A stretch of DNA of 64,000 nucleotides from Alteribacillus sp041949975 (GTDB taxonomy: Bacteria; Bacillota; Bacilli; Bacillales; Marinococcaceae), in contig NZ_JBHFQG010000011.1 of assembly GCF_041949975.1 (NCBI RefSeq), positions 1-64,000 of the forward strand, written 5' to 3'. A program made the position numbers and the translations under genes. The notes under the pieces are model-generated. The model had not been told where the DNA came from. It worked only from the letters and a program-made list of their open reading frames with translations, and searched no databases. Below are positions 1 through 7,902 of the stretch, piece by piece. Numbering within the stretch: the stretch's first letter is position 1; the number at the start of each line of letters is the position of its first letter.

Positions 1-1
1 G

Positions 2-316
2 AGCCTGGGAGCCATGGAATCCAATCAGCGTCATGTCTCCTTTCGAATGAAAAAAAGAGGCATGCATTGGAGTGCTAAGGGCGGTGAATCCATGGTAAAA
101 ATCAAGCAAGGGATATGCAATCAAACGCTTCGGGAAGCTTATCTTAAGCATCAACCTAGAAGTACAAGGCAGCAGCGAGAACTCAGAAAGATCGTGCGCA
201 TGACAGAGCATTTGCGCCAGCCTACGCATCCTTCCATTGGGGTAAAAGAAGGATCTGTGGCTCTGTACACCGCCCATTCCACCGCCATGGGAAAGTTAAT
301 GAAAAGCTTTCAATGA
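2..316 (+). pseudogene. ISLre2-family transposase, C-terminal part (cut by window edge)
   Basis: The reading frame is already open at the window edge. The first in-frame ATG (14) is internal, because the preceding codons also fit the family. The protein carries the C-terminal block typical of ISLre2/UPF0236 transposases: ESNQRHVSFRMKKRGMHWS, then a Gly-Gly-Glu-Ser-Met segment, and a Lys/Arg-rich tail. The upstream catalytic part lies outside the window, so intactness cannot be judged. Confidence 0.75.
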
Positions 317-393
317 TACCTCCATTTTTTCGGAAGCTTCGAAAGAAGGTTCCGAAAAAGTGGAGGCCACCAAGCGAAGCGCGGTAGCTGGTT

Positions 394-516
394 TTAAAGC
401 GTACAAAAATAGAGTGCTAAAAATAGTGGTGTTATAACCATGTCGAGAAAAACTTGACGCATACCTAATGGATGAATGTATTTCTTAAATACAGTTTTTG
501 TGGTATGATTGTCCAT
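394..516 (-). CDS. 40-codon small ORF with a good RBS beside an IS end
   Basis: The ORF starts at ATG (514-516 on the plus strand) and has AAGGAG five to six bases upstream on the minus strand. The 40-residue product begins MDNHTTKTVFKKYIHPLGMR and ends in a hydrophobic stretch (about residues 22-40). I do not recognise the family. Its Shine-Dalgarno sequence lies partly inside a 15-bp hairpin, as is common for translation-silenced IS genes, so it may be the truncated 5' end of a transposase. It may also be chance. Confidence 0.35.
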   Translation of the reverse strand: MDNHTTKTVFKKYIHPLGMRQVFLDMVITPLFLALYFCTL

Positions 517-523
517 GCTATCT

Positions 524-578
524 CCTTATAGTTAGAGATTTGGACTGGACTACCACTCTCTAATTATAAGGTTTTTTT
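524..578 (+). terminator. 15-bp hairpin with T-tract (terminator or IS end)
   Basis: Arms 524-538 and 557-571 pair over 15 bp with a single G-U pair. The loop is 18 nt and seven T residues follow at 572-578. On the plus strand this is a canonical intrinsic terminator. On the minus strand the same stem covers part of the ribosome binding site of the ORF at 394-516. Confidence 0.7.
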
Positions 579-725
579 ATGCATTTTGTAGTTATAATTC
601 ACAATATTGACAATATTAGAAATGTGTTATTTCGCTTGACATTTTTATTTTATTTTCCTGCAACGCTAGTGAGGAAATTATGTTTTTACAAGCTGTGGAT
701 AACTATCTCCATATTGTTTGTTTGA

Positions 726-856
726 TCCGGGTCTAGCTTCAGCGCCCAGCCTCTCGGGGTTAAATAACCTCCAGTCATTAAAGGCAAAGAGCGTCTTTAG
801 TGACTGGAGAACATTTACCTGTTGAGGCTGACCGGGGCGCTTGCGCTTTTGTTCTT
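726..856. repeat. Bacillaceae-type interspersed structured repeat
   Basis: This non-coding block matches the pattern of a repeat I recognise from many Bacillaceae intergenic regions (a GGGTCTAGCTTCAGCGCC-like left end and a GGGGCGCTTGCGCTTTT-like right end). It folds on itself: AGCGCCC 741-747 pairs with GGGCGCT 835-841, GCCTC 749-753 with GAGGC 824-828, and 769-783 with 795-809 (15 bp, one G-U). I see no second copy in this window. Recognition is from memory of the repeat type. Confidence 0.65.
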
Positions 857-1097
857 TGGAACTTTGAAAAATATTAAGATTTAAAAAATGCAGAAATTAT
901 TAAAAAAACGCAAAGTTCTTATGGTAAAACAATGGAATTAGTAAAAAATTATAATGAAGGCTGGCAGATTTCTTGCTACACATATTTTAAATTTCCGTTT
1001 ACTTTTTAGTTTTTCTTTGATAAAGTATCAAATGTCCCTCTATTACGGGGTAGGAAGCGTTTTCAACAAGGAAAATTTTGAAAGTGGTGGTGGATTG

Positions 1098-2312
1098 ATG
1101 AATTTCTTATGGGGCTTGATGGGGATTATATTTGTGCTGTTTCTTGCTTTTCTGTTATCTGCAAGGAAAAAGTCGATTAATCCTCGAACAATCTTAGGCG
1201 GCCTTGCTTTTCAGGTATTATTTGCATTTATTGTATTATATTGGGAAACAGGAAGAGCTGCCCTTCAACAGTTAACCGTAGGGGTGCAAAGTATTATAGA
1301 CAATGCTAATGAAGGTATACTTTTCCTGTTTGGGGATTTACTTGAATTAGAAGGTGTAGTAAACGTCTTTGCGTTTCAAGTACTTCCGGTTATTATTTTC
1401 TTTTCTTCTTTAATTGCTGTATTGTATTACATCGGTGTTATGCAGTGGATTGTAAAGATTATTGGTGGTTTTCTTTCCTTTATTCTAGGAACCAGTAAAG
1501 CAGAGTCAATGTCTGCTGCAGCAAATATTTTTGTTGGTCAAACGGAAGCTCCGCTTGTTGTTCGTCCATATTTGGCCAAAATGACAAAATCTGAATTGTT
1601 CACTGTTATGACTGGGGGGCTTGCTTCTGTTGCTGGGTCTGTATTATTTGGTTATGCAGGGCTTGGTATTCCATTAAACTACCTGCTTGCTGCAAGTTTT
1701 ATGGCAGCTCCTGCCGGCTTAATCATGGCAAAAATGATGATGCCGGAAACAGAAGTATCAACCACAAGTGATGAAATAAAAATCGAAAAAGATAAGGAAT
1801 CTCAAAATGTTATTGATGCCGCAGCAAGGGGAGCATCTACCGGTCTGCAGTTAGCTTTAAATGTGGGCGCTATGCTTCTTGCATTTATCGGTTTAATCGC
1901 GGTTATCAATTCGTTATTAGGTTTAATTGGGGGCTGGTTTGGTGCAGAGAACTTGACTCTTGAACTTATATTAGGATTTATTTTTGCTCCAATAGCCTTC
2001 ATGATTGGTGTCCCTTGGGTTGAAGCTTTGCAAGCAGGTAGTTTTATTGGTCAAAAGCTTGTAGTAAACGAGTTTGTAGCTTATGCTTCATTTGCACCAG
2101 AAATGGAAAGCTTTTCTGAAAAATCACAAGTAATTATTACATTTGCTTTGTGCGGATTTGCGAATCTTTCCTCTATGGCCATTATCCTTGGAGGTATTGG
2201 TGCGCTCATCCCGGAACGAAGAAAAGAATTAGCACAGCTCGGCCTTCGAGCAGTTGCAGCTGGTGCGCTGGCATCTCTGCTCAGTGCGGCAATTGCCGGT
2301 ATGTTTGTTTAA
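1098..2312 (+). CDS. nupC: NupC-family concentrative nucleoside transporter
   Basis: This polytopic membrane protein of about 404 residues imports nucleosides by cation symport. It shows the NupC/CNT pattern: an N-terminal helix beginning NFLWGLMGIIFVLFLAF, the segment GQTEAPLVVRPYLAKMTKSE characteristic of the family, and a C-terminal GFANLSSMAI block. The open frame extends upstream to 954, but the ATG at 1098 gives the family's usual N-terminus and length and follows a GGTGGTGG run. Substrate range (pyrimidine or purine nucleosides) cannot be read from the sequence. It stands alone and is followed by a terminator. Confidence 0.9.
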   Translation: MNFLWGLMGIIFVLFLAFLLSARKKSINPRTILGGLAFQVLFAFIVLYWETGRAALQQLTVGVQSIIDNANEGILFLFGDLLELEGVVNVFAFQVLPVIIFFSSLIAVLYYIGVMQWIVKIIGGFLSFILGTSKAESMSAAANIFVGQTEAPLVVRPYLAKMTKSELFTVMTGGLASVAGSVLFGYAGLGIPLNYLLAASFMAAPAGLIMAKMMMPETEVSTTSDEIKIEKDKESQNVIDAAARGASTGLQLALNVGAMLLAFIGLIAVINSLLGLIGGWFGAENLTLELILGFIFAPIAFMIGVPWVEALQAGSFIGQKLVVNEFVAYASFAPEMESFSEKSQVIITFALCGFANLSSMAIILGGIGALIPERRKELAQLGLRAVAAGALASLLSAAIAGMFV

Positions 2313-2326
2313 ATTTCAAGTAGCAG

Positions 2327-2359
2327 CCAGCTTTTCCTTAGGAGGAGCTGGTTATTTTT
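2327..2359 (+). terminator. Intrinsic terminator of the nucleoside transporter gene
   Basis: CCAGCT (2327-2332) pairs with AGCTGG (2346-2351), and a T-rich run follows. Confidence 0.6.
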
Positions 2360-2498
2360 GTGTATAAAGATGTTGCTAAGCTGTCTTGTTGTTGATATGC
2401 TTTTGAATGATAGGCAGGATATCAGAGATTATGTTATGTAAAACGGAGCCGAATTAACTCTAATTATCCTCTACTTGTAAAAATAAAGGAGGTTGAGT

Positions 2499-2702
2499 AT
2501 GATACATAAAACGTGGACAGATTCTAAAACGATAAAACAGTTAAAATGTGTGCATGCTAACGCGAAAAAATATAAAGTAGACCGTGTACTTACCCCAGGT
2601 AAAGCTTATGAGGTAAAAAATGAAACGGAAGAATTTTATTTTGTTATCGACAATACTGGCAAAATCGGCGGGTATAAAAAAGATTATTTTGAGGAGCTGT
2701 AA
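2499..2702 (+). CDS. DUF6501 small protein
   Basis: The product has 67 residues, begins MIHKTWTDSKTIKQLKC, and contains the VLTPGKAYEVKNETEEFYF and GKIGGYKKDYFEEL segments of the DUF6501 family of Bacillaceae small proteins. A TTG at 2493 is also open but sits directly on the AAAGGAGG Shine-Dalgarno, so the ATG at 2499 is preferred. No function is known. It is compact, soluble and probably a single small beta domain. It is monocistronic, closed by a strong terminator. Confidence 0.75.
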   Translation: MIHKTWTDSKTIKQLKCVHANAKKYKVDRVLTPGKAYEVKNETEEFYFVIDNTGKIGGYKKDYFEEL

Positions 2703-2709
2703 AGCCCAC

Positions 2710-2757
2710 CTCCAAAGCAGAAAAATCTATAAAGATGCTGCTTTGGAGTTTTTTATT
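2710..2757 (+). terminator. Intrinsic terminator after DUF6501
   Basis: CTCCAAAGCAG (2710-2720) and CTGCTTTGGAG (2738-2748) form an 11-bp perfect stem, followed by TTTTTT. Confidence 0.85.
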
Positions 2758-2864
2758 ATAATGAGACTTGGCAGTTGAATTCGAGAATCTACAAGCTGTG
2801 ACAGCCTGGATCTTTCAAAAATAGATCTCTATACTTACATAAAAGCACATAAAGGTTGATGGGA

Positions 2865-3240
2865 GTGAATTTGTTTTATCGATTAAGCAGATTAACTAAA
2901 GACAGAGAAGAAACCTCGGAGCCCCCAAAATTCCCCGAACTCAAAAATTCGTTATCATTCCGCTTTTACAAAGGTTATTCGAAAAGCAAAAGAGCTGAAA
3001 AGTAAAAATATTATTGACCGTATTATTAAAGTGGAGGAAGAGAGGAGCTTGCAGAAATAAGGATTGGAAATGATACGTTTGATATTGTGTTAAACTATCA
3101 TACATTTGGAACCTAATGTTACTGTATTGGATACAGTTTCTTTGATTTTAAAAAAGCAGACTGGGGTAAAAATTATCTGTTATTAGATCAAATTTAAAAG
3201 AAATGGATAAAACATTGCCATTGGCTGAACTTAAGTAAGT
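2865..3240 (+). pseudogene. Probable decayed gene, family unknown
   Basis: No single frame stays open across this stretch. Short coding-like pieces occur in different frames, for example KELKSKNIIDRIIKVEEE near 2990-3045 and EIRIGNDTFDIVLNYHTFG near 3055-3110. An intact intrinsic terminator sits directly downstream (3243-3277) with no other gene to serve. This looks like a gene lost by frameshifts and stops. I cannot name the family. Confidence 0.4.
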
Positions 3241-3242
3241 GT

Positions 3243-3277
3243 AAGTCATCTGCTTACAAAAGGGCAGATGACTTTTT
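3243..3277 (+). terminator. Intrinsic terminator
   Basis: AAGTCATCTGC (3243-3253) pairs perfectly with GCAGATGACTT (3264-3274), ending in a T run. It lies just after the decayed ORF region. Confidence 0.8.
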
Positions 3278-3431
3278 GTGCGCTGTTGTAATAAAAGGGA
3301 AGGACGAAGTGGAACAGGCATCATTGTGTATTATCACAGTGGACAGTGTATACATACTTTGTCTCTTTTTGATATTATATGAAAATACTTATTGTTATAA
3401 TTGAAATTTTTCTAATATACTTAATGGCACT

Positions 3432-4244
3432 TTACCATCTGTTTTTTCCTTTTTGGGCAATCATGGCATTTAATTCACCGCCGGCTAAAATAGAAAATCC
3501 GGAAATGTAAAACCAGACCATTAATACTATGATGTTACCGAGACTGCCGTAAATGACGGAGTAATCATTATTTTCTACATAAAAGAAAAAGCCAAGGGAG
3601 CCTGCCTGCCAGCTCAAAAGAGCAAACACAGCTCCTGGATAAGCTTCTTTTAGTGAAATAGTTCTGTTAGGAACAGTAAGATAAATGTATAAAAGAACAA
3701 ACCCGATGACAACGAAACTTACACCCCAGCGAACCCACTCCCATACATACATGAAAAAGGCGTCCCAACCAACAAGAGAAAATAAAAAAGATCCCACAGG
3801 CCTTCCATATATAGGAAGCAATAGTGATATGATAATAGCTAACAGAATAGAAAGCATGAGACCAAAACCAATAATAAACATTTTATGAAGCGGGGGATTT
3901 GTTAAACGGTAAGCATGATTAATGGCTCGTATAATAGCAAATGTACCCAACAAAGAAAGCCAAACAGTACCAATCGTACTAAAAGAAAGAGTGTCAAATC
4001 GCTGAACATCTATAATTGTATTAATATTAAAAGTTATAATATTAAGAGTACCAGGAGGGATATAAGGCGAAATAAATCTCAGGACATCACTGCTTGAAAC
4101 AGGCAAAAAACTGATAATACTTAATATAAAGAGCAATAATGGAAACATAGCCATTAAGAAGTAATAACCGAGCTGGGCAGAAACATCGAATATTTTGTTT
4201 TCTCTTATACGTTTAATAAAATTCCGAATAGACCGCAGCTGCAC
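3432..4244 (-). CDS. YihY/virulence factor BrkB family membrane protein
   Basis: This 270-residue integral membrane protein has about six hydrophobic segments. The N-terminus has the family pattern FIKRIRENKIFDVSAQLGYYFLMAMFP split over residues 9-35. Later come an RAINHAYR motif, a V-P-N-R loop before the GAVFALLSWQ helix, and YSVIYGSLGNIIVLMVW. Family members were once called ribonuclease BN, but that activity belongs to another protein, and the true role remains unsettled. It is transcribed divergently from the S1C protease across a 116-bp gap. Confidence 0.88.
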   Translation of the reverse strand: MQLRSIRNFIKRIRENKIFDVSAQLGYYFLMAMFPLLLFILSIISFLPVSSSDVLRFISPYIPPGTLNIITFNINTIIDVQRFDTLSFSTIGTVWLSLLGTFAIIRAINHAYRLTNPPLHKMFIIGFGLMLSILLAIIISLLLPIYGRPVGSFLFSLVGWDAFFMYVWEWVRWGVSFVVIGFVLLYIYLTVPNRTISLKEAYPGAVFALLSWQAGSLGFFFYVENNDYSVIYGSLGNIIVLMVWFYISGFSILAGGELNAMIAQKGKNRW

Positions 4245-4360
4245 AGATGAAACCTCCTACAAAACAATGATGGAAAGTCTGTTCCCAAACGTTCTTCTTT
4301 ATATAGTATAGTTAAAATGAACAGCGATATTTGTTAAAGTCTTAAAGGAGTTTCTTTTTC

Positions 4361-5188
4361 ATGGCAGATAAATATAAAGATAAGCTTGATGAATTATATG
4401 ATGAAAAGTACGAAGAAATTTCATATGAAGAATTTAAAGAAGTATTAGAAGAAGAACCTCAGCGAAAACCAGAGGAGATAAAAAAGAAAAAGAAAAAAAG
4501 ACGGGGGATACGTATCATTGCTGTCTTATTAGCACTGATGCTTGTCTTTCAAGTTTCAGCCATGTTATTTGATACGTTTCGTCTTGATGCTATCGAGTTT
4601 TTAAAAACTTCATACCGGCTTTCTCAGGATGAAAACATTCAAGAATGGAAAGAAGCAGTTGTTACTATTCAAGGGGAAGGAAGATTCGGCCGCTCCAAAG
4701 GCACGGGCTTTTTTATAGATAGTAAAGGGCTTATTTTAACGAATCATCATGTCATTGAACAGCAGGATTCGATTGGAATCAGTACAGAGGATGGAGAAAT
4801 ATTTGAAGGGAAGCTGGTAGGAAGTGACGCAGAGAAGGATCTTGCTCTTGTAGAAATAGAAGAGGAAGAAAATTTTGAAGCGCTGCCGCTCAAAAATGAT
4901 GTATCTTTAGAAGACGACCACATTTATGTTATAGGAAATCCGCTTTCCTTTACCAAAATAGCCAATGAAGGAAATATTTTAAGCGAAGAGACAACAAGAG
5001 AAAATGCTGTTGGTATCTCAGCACCCATATATCGGGGGAACAGTGGCAGTCCGGTGATTAGCGAAAAAGGAGAAGTAACTGGAGTCGTTTATGCAAAAAA
5101 GTCAATTGATCATCCAAAACAAGAATCAATTGGTTTAGCTGTGCCAGTAGATGATGTACACACTTTTTTAGAAAATCTGCAGGAATAA
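4361..5188 (+). CDS. Membrane-anchored S1C (HtrA-like) serine protease without PDZ
   Basis: The protein has 275 residues. An acidic and Lys-rich cytoplasmic tail (1-49, with a KKKKKKRR run before the membrane) precedes one membrane helix (about 51-71). The extracellular trypsin-like domain carries the triad His130 (TNHHVI), Asp160 (EKDLALVEI) and Ser228 (YRGNSGSPVI). Family knowledge suggests surface protein quality control or regulated proteolysis. Unlike HtrA/HtrB it stops after the protease domain, without a PDZ. The start follows TAAAGGAG. It ends in a bidirectional terminator shared with the convergent ABC-F gene. Confidence 0.88.
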   Translation: MADKYKDKLDELYDEKYEEISYEEFKEVLEEEPQRKPEEIKKKKKKRRGIRIIAVLLALMLVFQVSAMLFDTFRLDAIEFLKTSYRLSQDENIQEWKEAVVTIQGEGRFGRSKGTGFFIDSKGLILTNHHVIEQQDSIGISTEDGEIFEGKLVGSDAEKDLALVEIEEEENFEALPLKNDVSLEDDHIYVIGNPLSFTKIANEGNILSEETTRENAVGISAPIYRGNSGSPVISEKGEVTGVVYAKKSIDHPKQESIGLAVPVDDVHTFLENLQE

Positions 5189-5232
5189 AAAAGAGGCTGC
5201 ACTGCTTATGAGCAGGAACAGCCTCTTTTTTT
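5187..5232. terminator. Bidirectional intrinsic terminator
   Basis: AAAGAGGCTG (5190-5199) pairs with CAGCCTCTTT (5219-5228). There are A and T runs on both sides, between two convergent genes. Confidence 0.85.
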
Positions 5233-6832
5233 ATTTCTTTTGCATCTTTTGATCTTCGATATATTCATCATACGTCGTTTGTTTATCAATAAAGCCATCC
5301 GGAGTGAATTCGATAATTCTGTTTGCAATCGTCTGAATAAATTCATGGTCATGGGAAGAAAACAGGACAGATCCTTTGAAATCTATTAAGCCGTTATTTA
5401 ATGCGGTGATGGATTCTAGATCTAAATGGTTTGTTGGTTCATCTAAAATTAATACATTTGCTCCGCTTAACATCATTTTAGACAGCATGCAGCGGACCTT
5501 TTCTCCTCCTGATAACACGTTTGCTTTTTTAAAAACTTCTTCTCCAGAGAAGAGCATCCTTCCGAGAAAGCCTCGAATAAATGTTTCCGTTTGGTCATCT
5601 GGAGAGTACTGTCTTAACCATTCCACTAAGTTTAAATCGACTCCTTCAAAATAAGCAGAGTTATCTTTAGGGAAATATGCTTGTGAGGTAGTTAACCCCC
5701 ATTTATACGAACCGCTGTCGGGCTCCATTTCACCGGTCAATACTTTAAACAATGTCGTTTTTGCAATTTCATGATCGCCTACAAAAGCTACTTTATCTCC
5801 ACTGTTTAAGACAAAGTTCACGTTATCAAGCACATTTACTCCGTCAATTGTTTTGGTGAGACCTTCAACAGTAAGCAGATCTTTACCAAGGTCACGATTA
5901 GGTTTAAATTGAACGAATGGGTAGCGGCGAGATGAAGGCTTTATATCGTCTAATGTTATTTTCTCTAATGTTTTTTTTCTTGAAGTAGCTTGTTTTGATT
6001 TAGAGGCATTTGCACTAAACCTTGCGATAAATTCTTTTAATTCTTTAATCTGCTCTTCTTTCTTCCGGTTTGATTCTTTAGCCATCTTTTGTGCTAGCTG
6101 GCTGGATTCGTACCAGAAATCATAATTTCCTACATAAAGCTCAATCTTCCCAAAATCGAGATCAGCAATATGGGTGCAGACTTTATTTAAAAAGTGGCGG
6201 TCGTGGGAGACGACAATTACTGTGTTTTCAAAGTTGATTAAGAATTCTTCCAGCCATTGAACGGCTTCAATATCAAGGTGGTTGGTCGGTTCGTCCATTA
6301 ACAATATATCAGGATTTCCAAAAAGCGCTTGAGCAAGAAGTACTTTTACTTTTTCAGAACCAGTGAGTTCAGCCATCGTTTTTTCGTGAAGCTCTTCTGG
6401 TACTCCAAGCCCTCTTAAAAGCTGCGCTGCTTCCGTTTCAGCCTCATATCCATTCATTTCTGCAAATTCTGCTTCTAACTCTGCTGCTTTCATCCCGTCT
6501 TCATCTGAAAAATCAGGCTTCATGTAAATCGCATCTTTTTCCTGCATGACTTCATACAGACGGGAGAAACCCATAATAACCACATCTAATACACGTTTAT
6601 CTTCGTAAGCAAAGTGATCCTGTTTTAATACAGCGACACGCTGACCTTTATCTATATGAACATGGCCGGATTGAGAGTCAATTTCACCTGAAAGGATTTT
6701 TAGAAAGGTTGATTTTCCGGCTCCATTTGCACCTATCAAACCATAACAATTTCCGGGTGTAAATTTAATATTTACATCTTCAAATAATTTTTTGTCTCCA
6801 TATCTCAGCCCGACATTTTGGCAAGTAATCAT
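5231..6832 (-). CDS. ykpA: ABC-F family ATPase, YkpA-like
   Basis: The protein has 533 residues and two ABC ATPase domains in tandem with no membrane segment, as in the ribosome-associated ABC-F group. Domain 1 has Walker A GANGAGKST (about 34-42), a divergent signature ELTGSEKVKV and Walker B ILLMDEPTNHLD. A basic linker of about 80 residues (KKEEQIKELKEFIARF onward) follows. Domain 2 has a weakened Walker A (GDHEIAKTT), LSGGEKVR and LILDEPTNHLD. The length matches B. subtilis YkpA (about 540). The cellular role, translation factor or antibiotic protection, is not decided by the sequence. Confidence 0.88.
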   Translation of the reverse strand: MITCQNVGLRYGDKKLFEDVNIKFTPGNCYGLIGANGAGKSTFLKILSGEIDSQSGHVHIDKGQRVAVLKQDHFAYEDKRVLDVVIMGFSRLYEVMQEKDAIYMKPDFSDEDGMKAAELEAEFAEMNGYEAETEAAQLLRGLGVPEELHEKTMAELTGSEKVKVLLAQALFGNPDILLMDEPTNHLDIEAVQWLEEFLINFENTVIVVSHDRHFLNKVCTHIADLDFGKIELYVGNYDFWYESSQLAQKMAKESNRKKEEQIKELKEFIARFSANASKSKQATSRKKTLEKITLDDIKPSSRRYPFVQFKPNRDLGKDLLTVEGLTKTIDGVNVLDNVNFVLNSGDKVAFVGDHEIAKTTLFKVLTGEMEPDSGSYKWGLTTSQAYFPKDNSAYFEGVDLNLVEWLRQYSPDDQTETFIRGFLGRMLFSGEEVFKKANVLSGGEKVRCMLSKMMLSGANVLILDEPTNHLDLESITALNNGLIDFKGSVLFSSHDHEFIQTIANRIIEFTPDGFIDKQTTYDEYIEDQKMQKK

Positions 6833-6895
6833 TCACATACATCCTTTTCAATAAACTATAATAATCATAACATATATACCTTCAGAAACAATATT

Positions 6896-6964
6896 TTGAC
6901 AAGCTTCCTAGACCAATATAGAATATAATAGTCAAATAAAACTAATTAGTTCTAAAATGACTAT
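6896..6964 (+). promoter_or_regulatory. SigA-type promoter and palindromic operator for the TetR-MFS pair
   Basis: TTGACA (6896-6901) and TAGAAT (6919-6924) are 17 bp apart. Just downstream lies a 12-bp perfect palindrome AACTAATTAGTT (6940-6951), nested in a wider inverted repeat ATAGTCA (6928-6934)/TGACTAT (6958-6964). The position is ideal for autorepression by the TetR-type protein encoded next. The assignment of repressor to site is inference. Confidence 0.65.
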
Positions 6965-6991
6965 GTGGTCACGAGGGCGGTATATATAGAC

Positions 6992-7876
6992 ATGAATAAA
7001 AAAGAGAGAATCATACTGGCAGCTATGCAGCAATTTTCCGAGAAAGGCTATTTTTCTACGTCTGTTCAAGCTATTACTTCATCTTGTGGGATAGCCAAAG
7101 GAACCTTTTATAAATTCTTCCGTTCTAAAGAAGATTTGTTAATTGAAGTTTTTCGTTACAATCATCAGCACATGCTGCTTCGAGCAAAAAATGTTCACTT
7201 GGATGAGTCGTTATCACCTAAAGAACAATTAATAAAAAAAATAGCTCTGGAGTTAGAAGCTCTATATAAAAATAGAGTATTCTTTCTTTTAATTCATAAG
7301 GTGGTGCCGGTACAGGACCACAAAACGATTATGCCGCTTATGAAAAAAACAAAAGCGGCGATGATGAACTGGCATAAAGAATGGCTGATGGAAGTCTATG
7401 GAAAGAACATTCAAGATCATTTATGGGATCTTGTTTTATTTTTGCAAGGAGCGATGAAAGAATATATAGGATTAATGGATGAAACAAAGCATGTGGTAAA
7501 AACAGAAAATGCTGCTAGAAAGATGGTTTCACGTATAGAAGTATTAGTGAATCATTCAGAAGGGTTCGATCCAATCTTAACGAAAGATATTATGAAAGAA
7601 TACGAAAAGATGGCGCTTGAACCAGAAATAATGACGGGAGAAGAGGAACGACAGGAGCATTTACAAAAAATAAAAAATCATATCCAGCGTTCATCTTTAC
7701 AGTCAGATATAGAAAAAGAAATGCTGCAAGCTGTGGATTTGATTGAAAATGAGTTTCAGCAGCAGCATCCGAGAAAGCTGTTAATAAAAGCTCTTATAAC
7801 TCATATAAAAGAAAATACTAACCTCGAAGATAGTCTTTTAACATTGGAACGATATATTTCTGAGGCAAAAAAGTGA
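6992..7876 (+). CDS. TetR/AcrR-family transcriptional regulator
   Basis: The product has about 294 residues. The N-terminal HTH (residues 1-50, KKERIILAAMQQFSEKGY then GIAKGTFYKFFRSKEDL) is the canonical TetR DNA-binding domain. The ligand and dimer region is long for the family and has an extra acidic, helical C-terminal segment of roughly 100 residues rich in Glu/Lys/Gln. A GTG at 6965 is open upstream, but the ATG at 6992 has the family N-terminus and follows GAGGGCGG. It lies 26 bp before an efflux pump gene, so local repression of that pump is the simplest role. Confidence 0.85.
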   Translation: MNKKERIILAAMQQFSEKGYFSTSVQAITSSCGIAKGTFYKFFRSKEDLLIEVFRYNHQHMLLRAKNVHLDESLSPKEQLIKKIALELEALYKNRVFFLLIHKVVPVQDHKTIMPLMKKTKAAMMNWHKEWLMEVYGKNIQDHLWDLVLFLQGAMKEYIGLMDETKHVVKTENAARKMVSRIEVLVNHSEGFDPILTKDIMKEYEKMALEPEIMTGEEERQEHLQKIKNHIQRSSLQSDIEKEMLQAVDLIENEFQQQHPRKLLIKALITHIKENTNLEDSLLTLERYISEAKK

Positions 7877-7902
7877 AATCATAGGAAAAGAAGGCGTTTA
7901 GT

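Noticed and set aside
954..1097. 48-codon N-terminal extension of the nucleoside transporter
   Set aside because: No Shine-Dalgarno precedes the codon at 954, and the extension is absent from the family pattern. The ATG at 1098 gives the normal length.
5376..5654. 92-residue plus-strand ORF
   Set aside because: It lies entirely inside the ABC-F gene on the opposite strand and shows no RBS or family signal.
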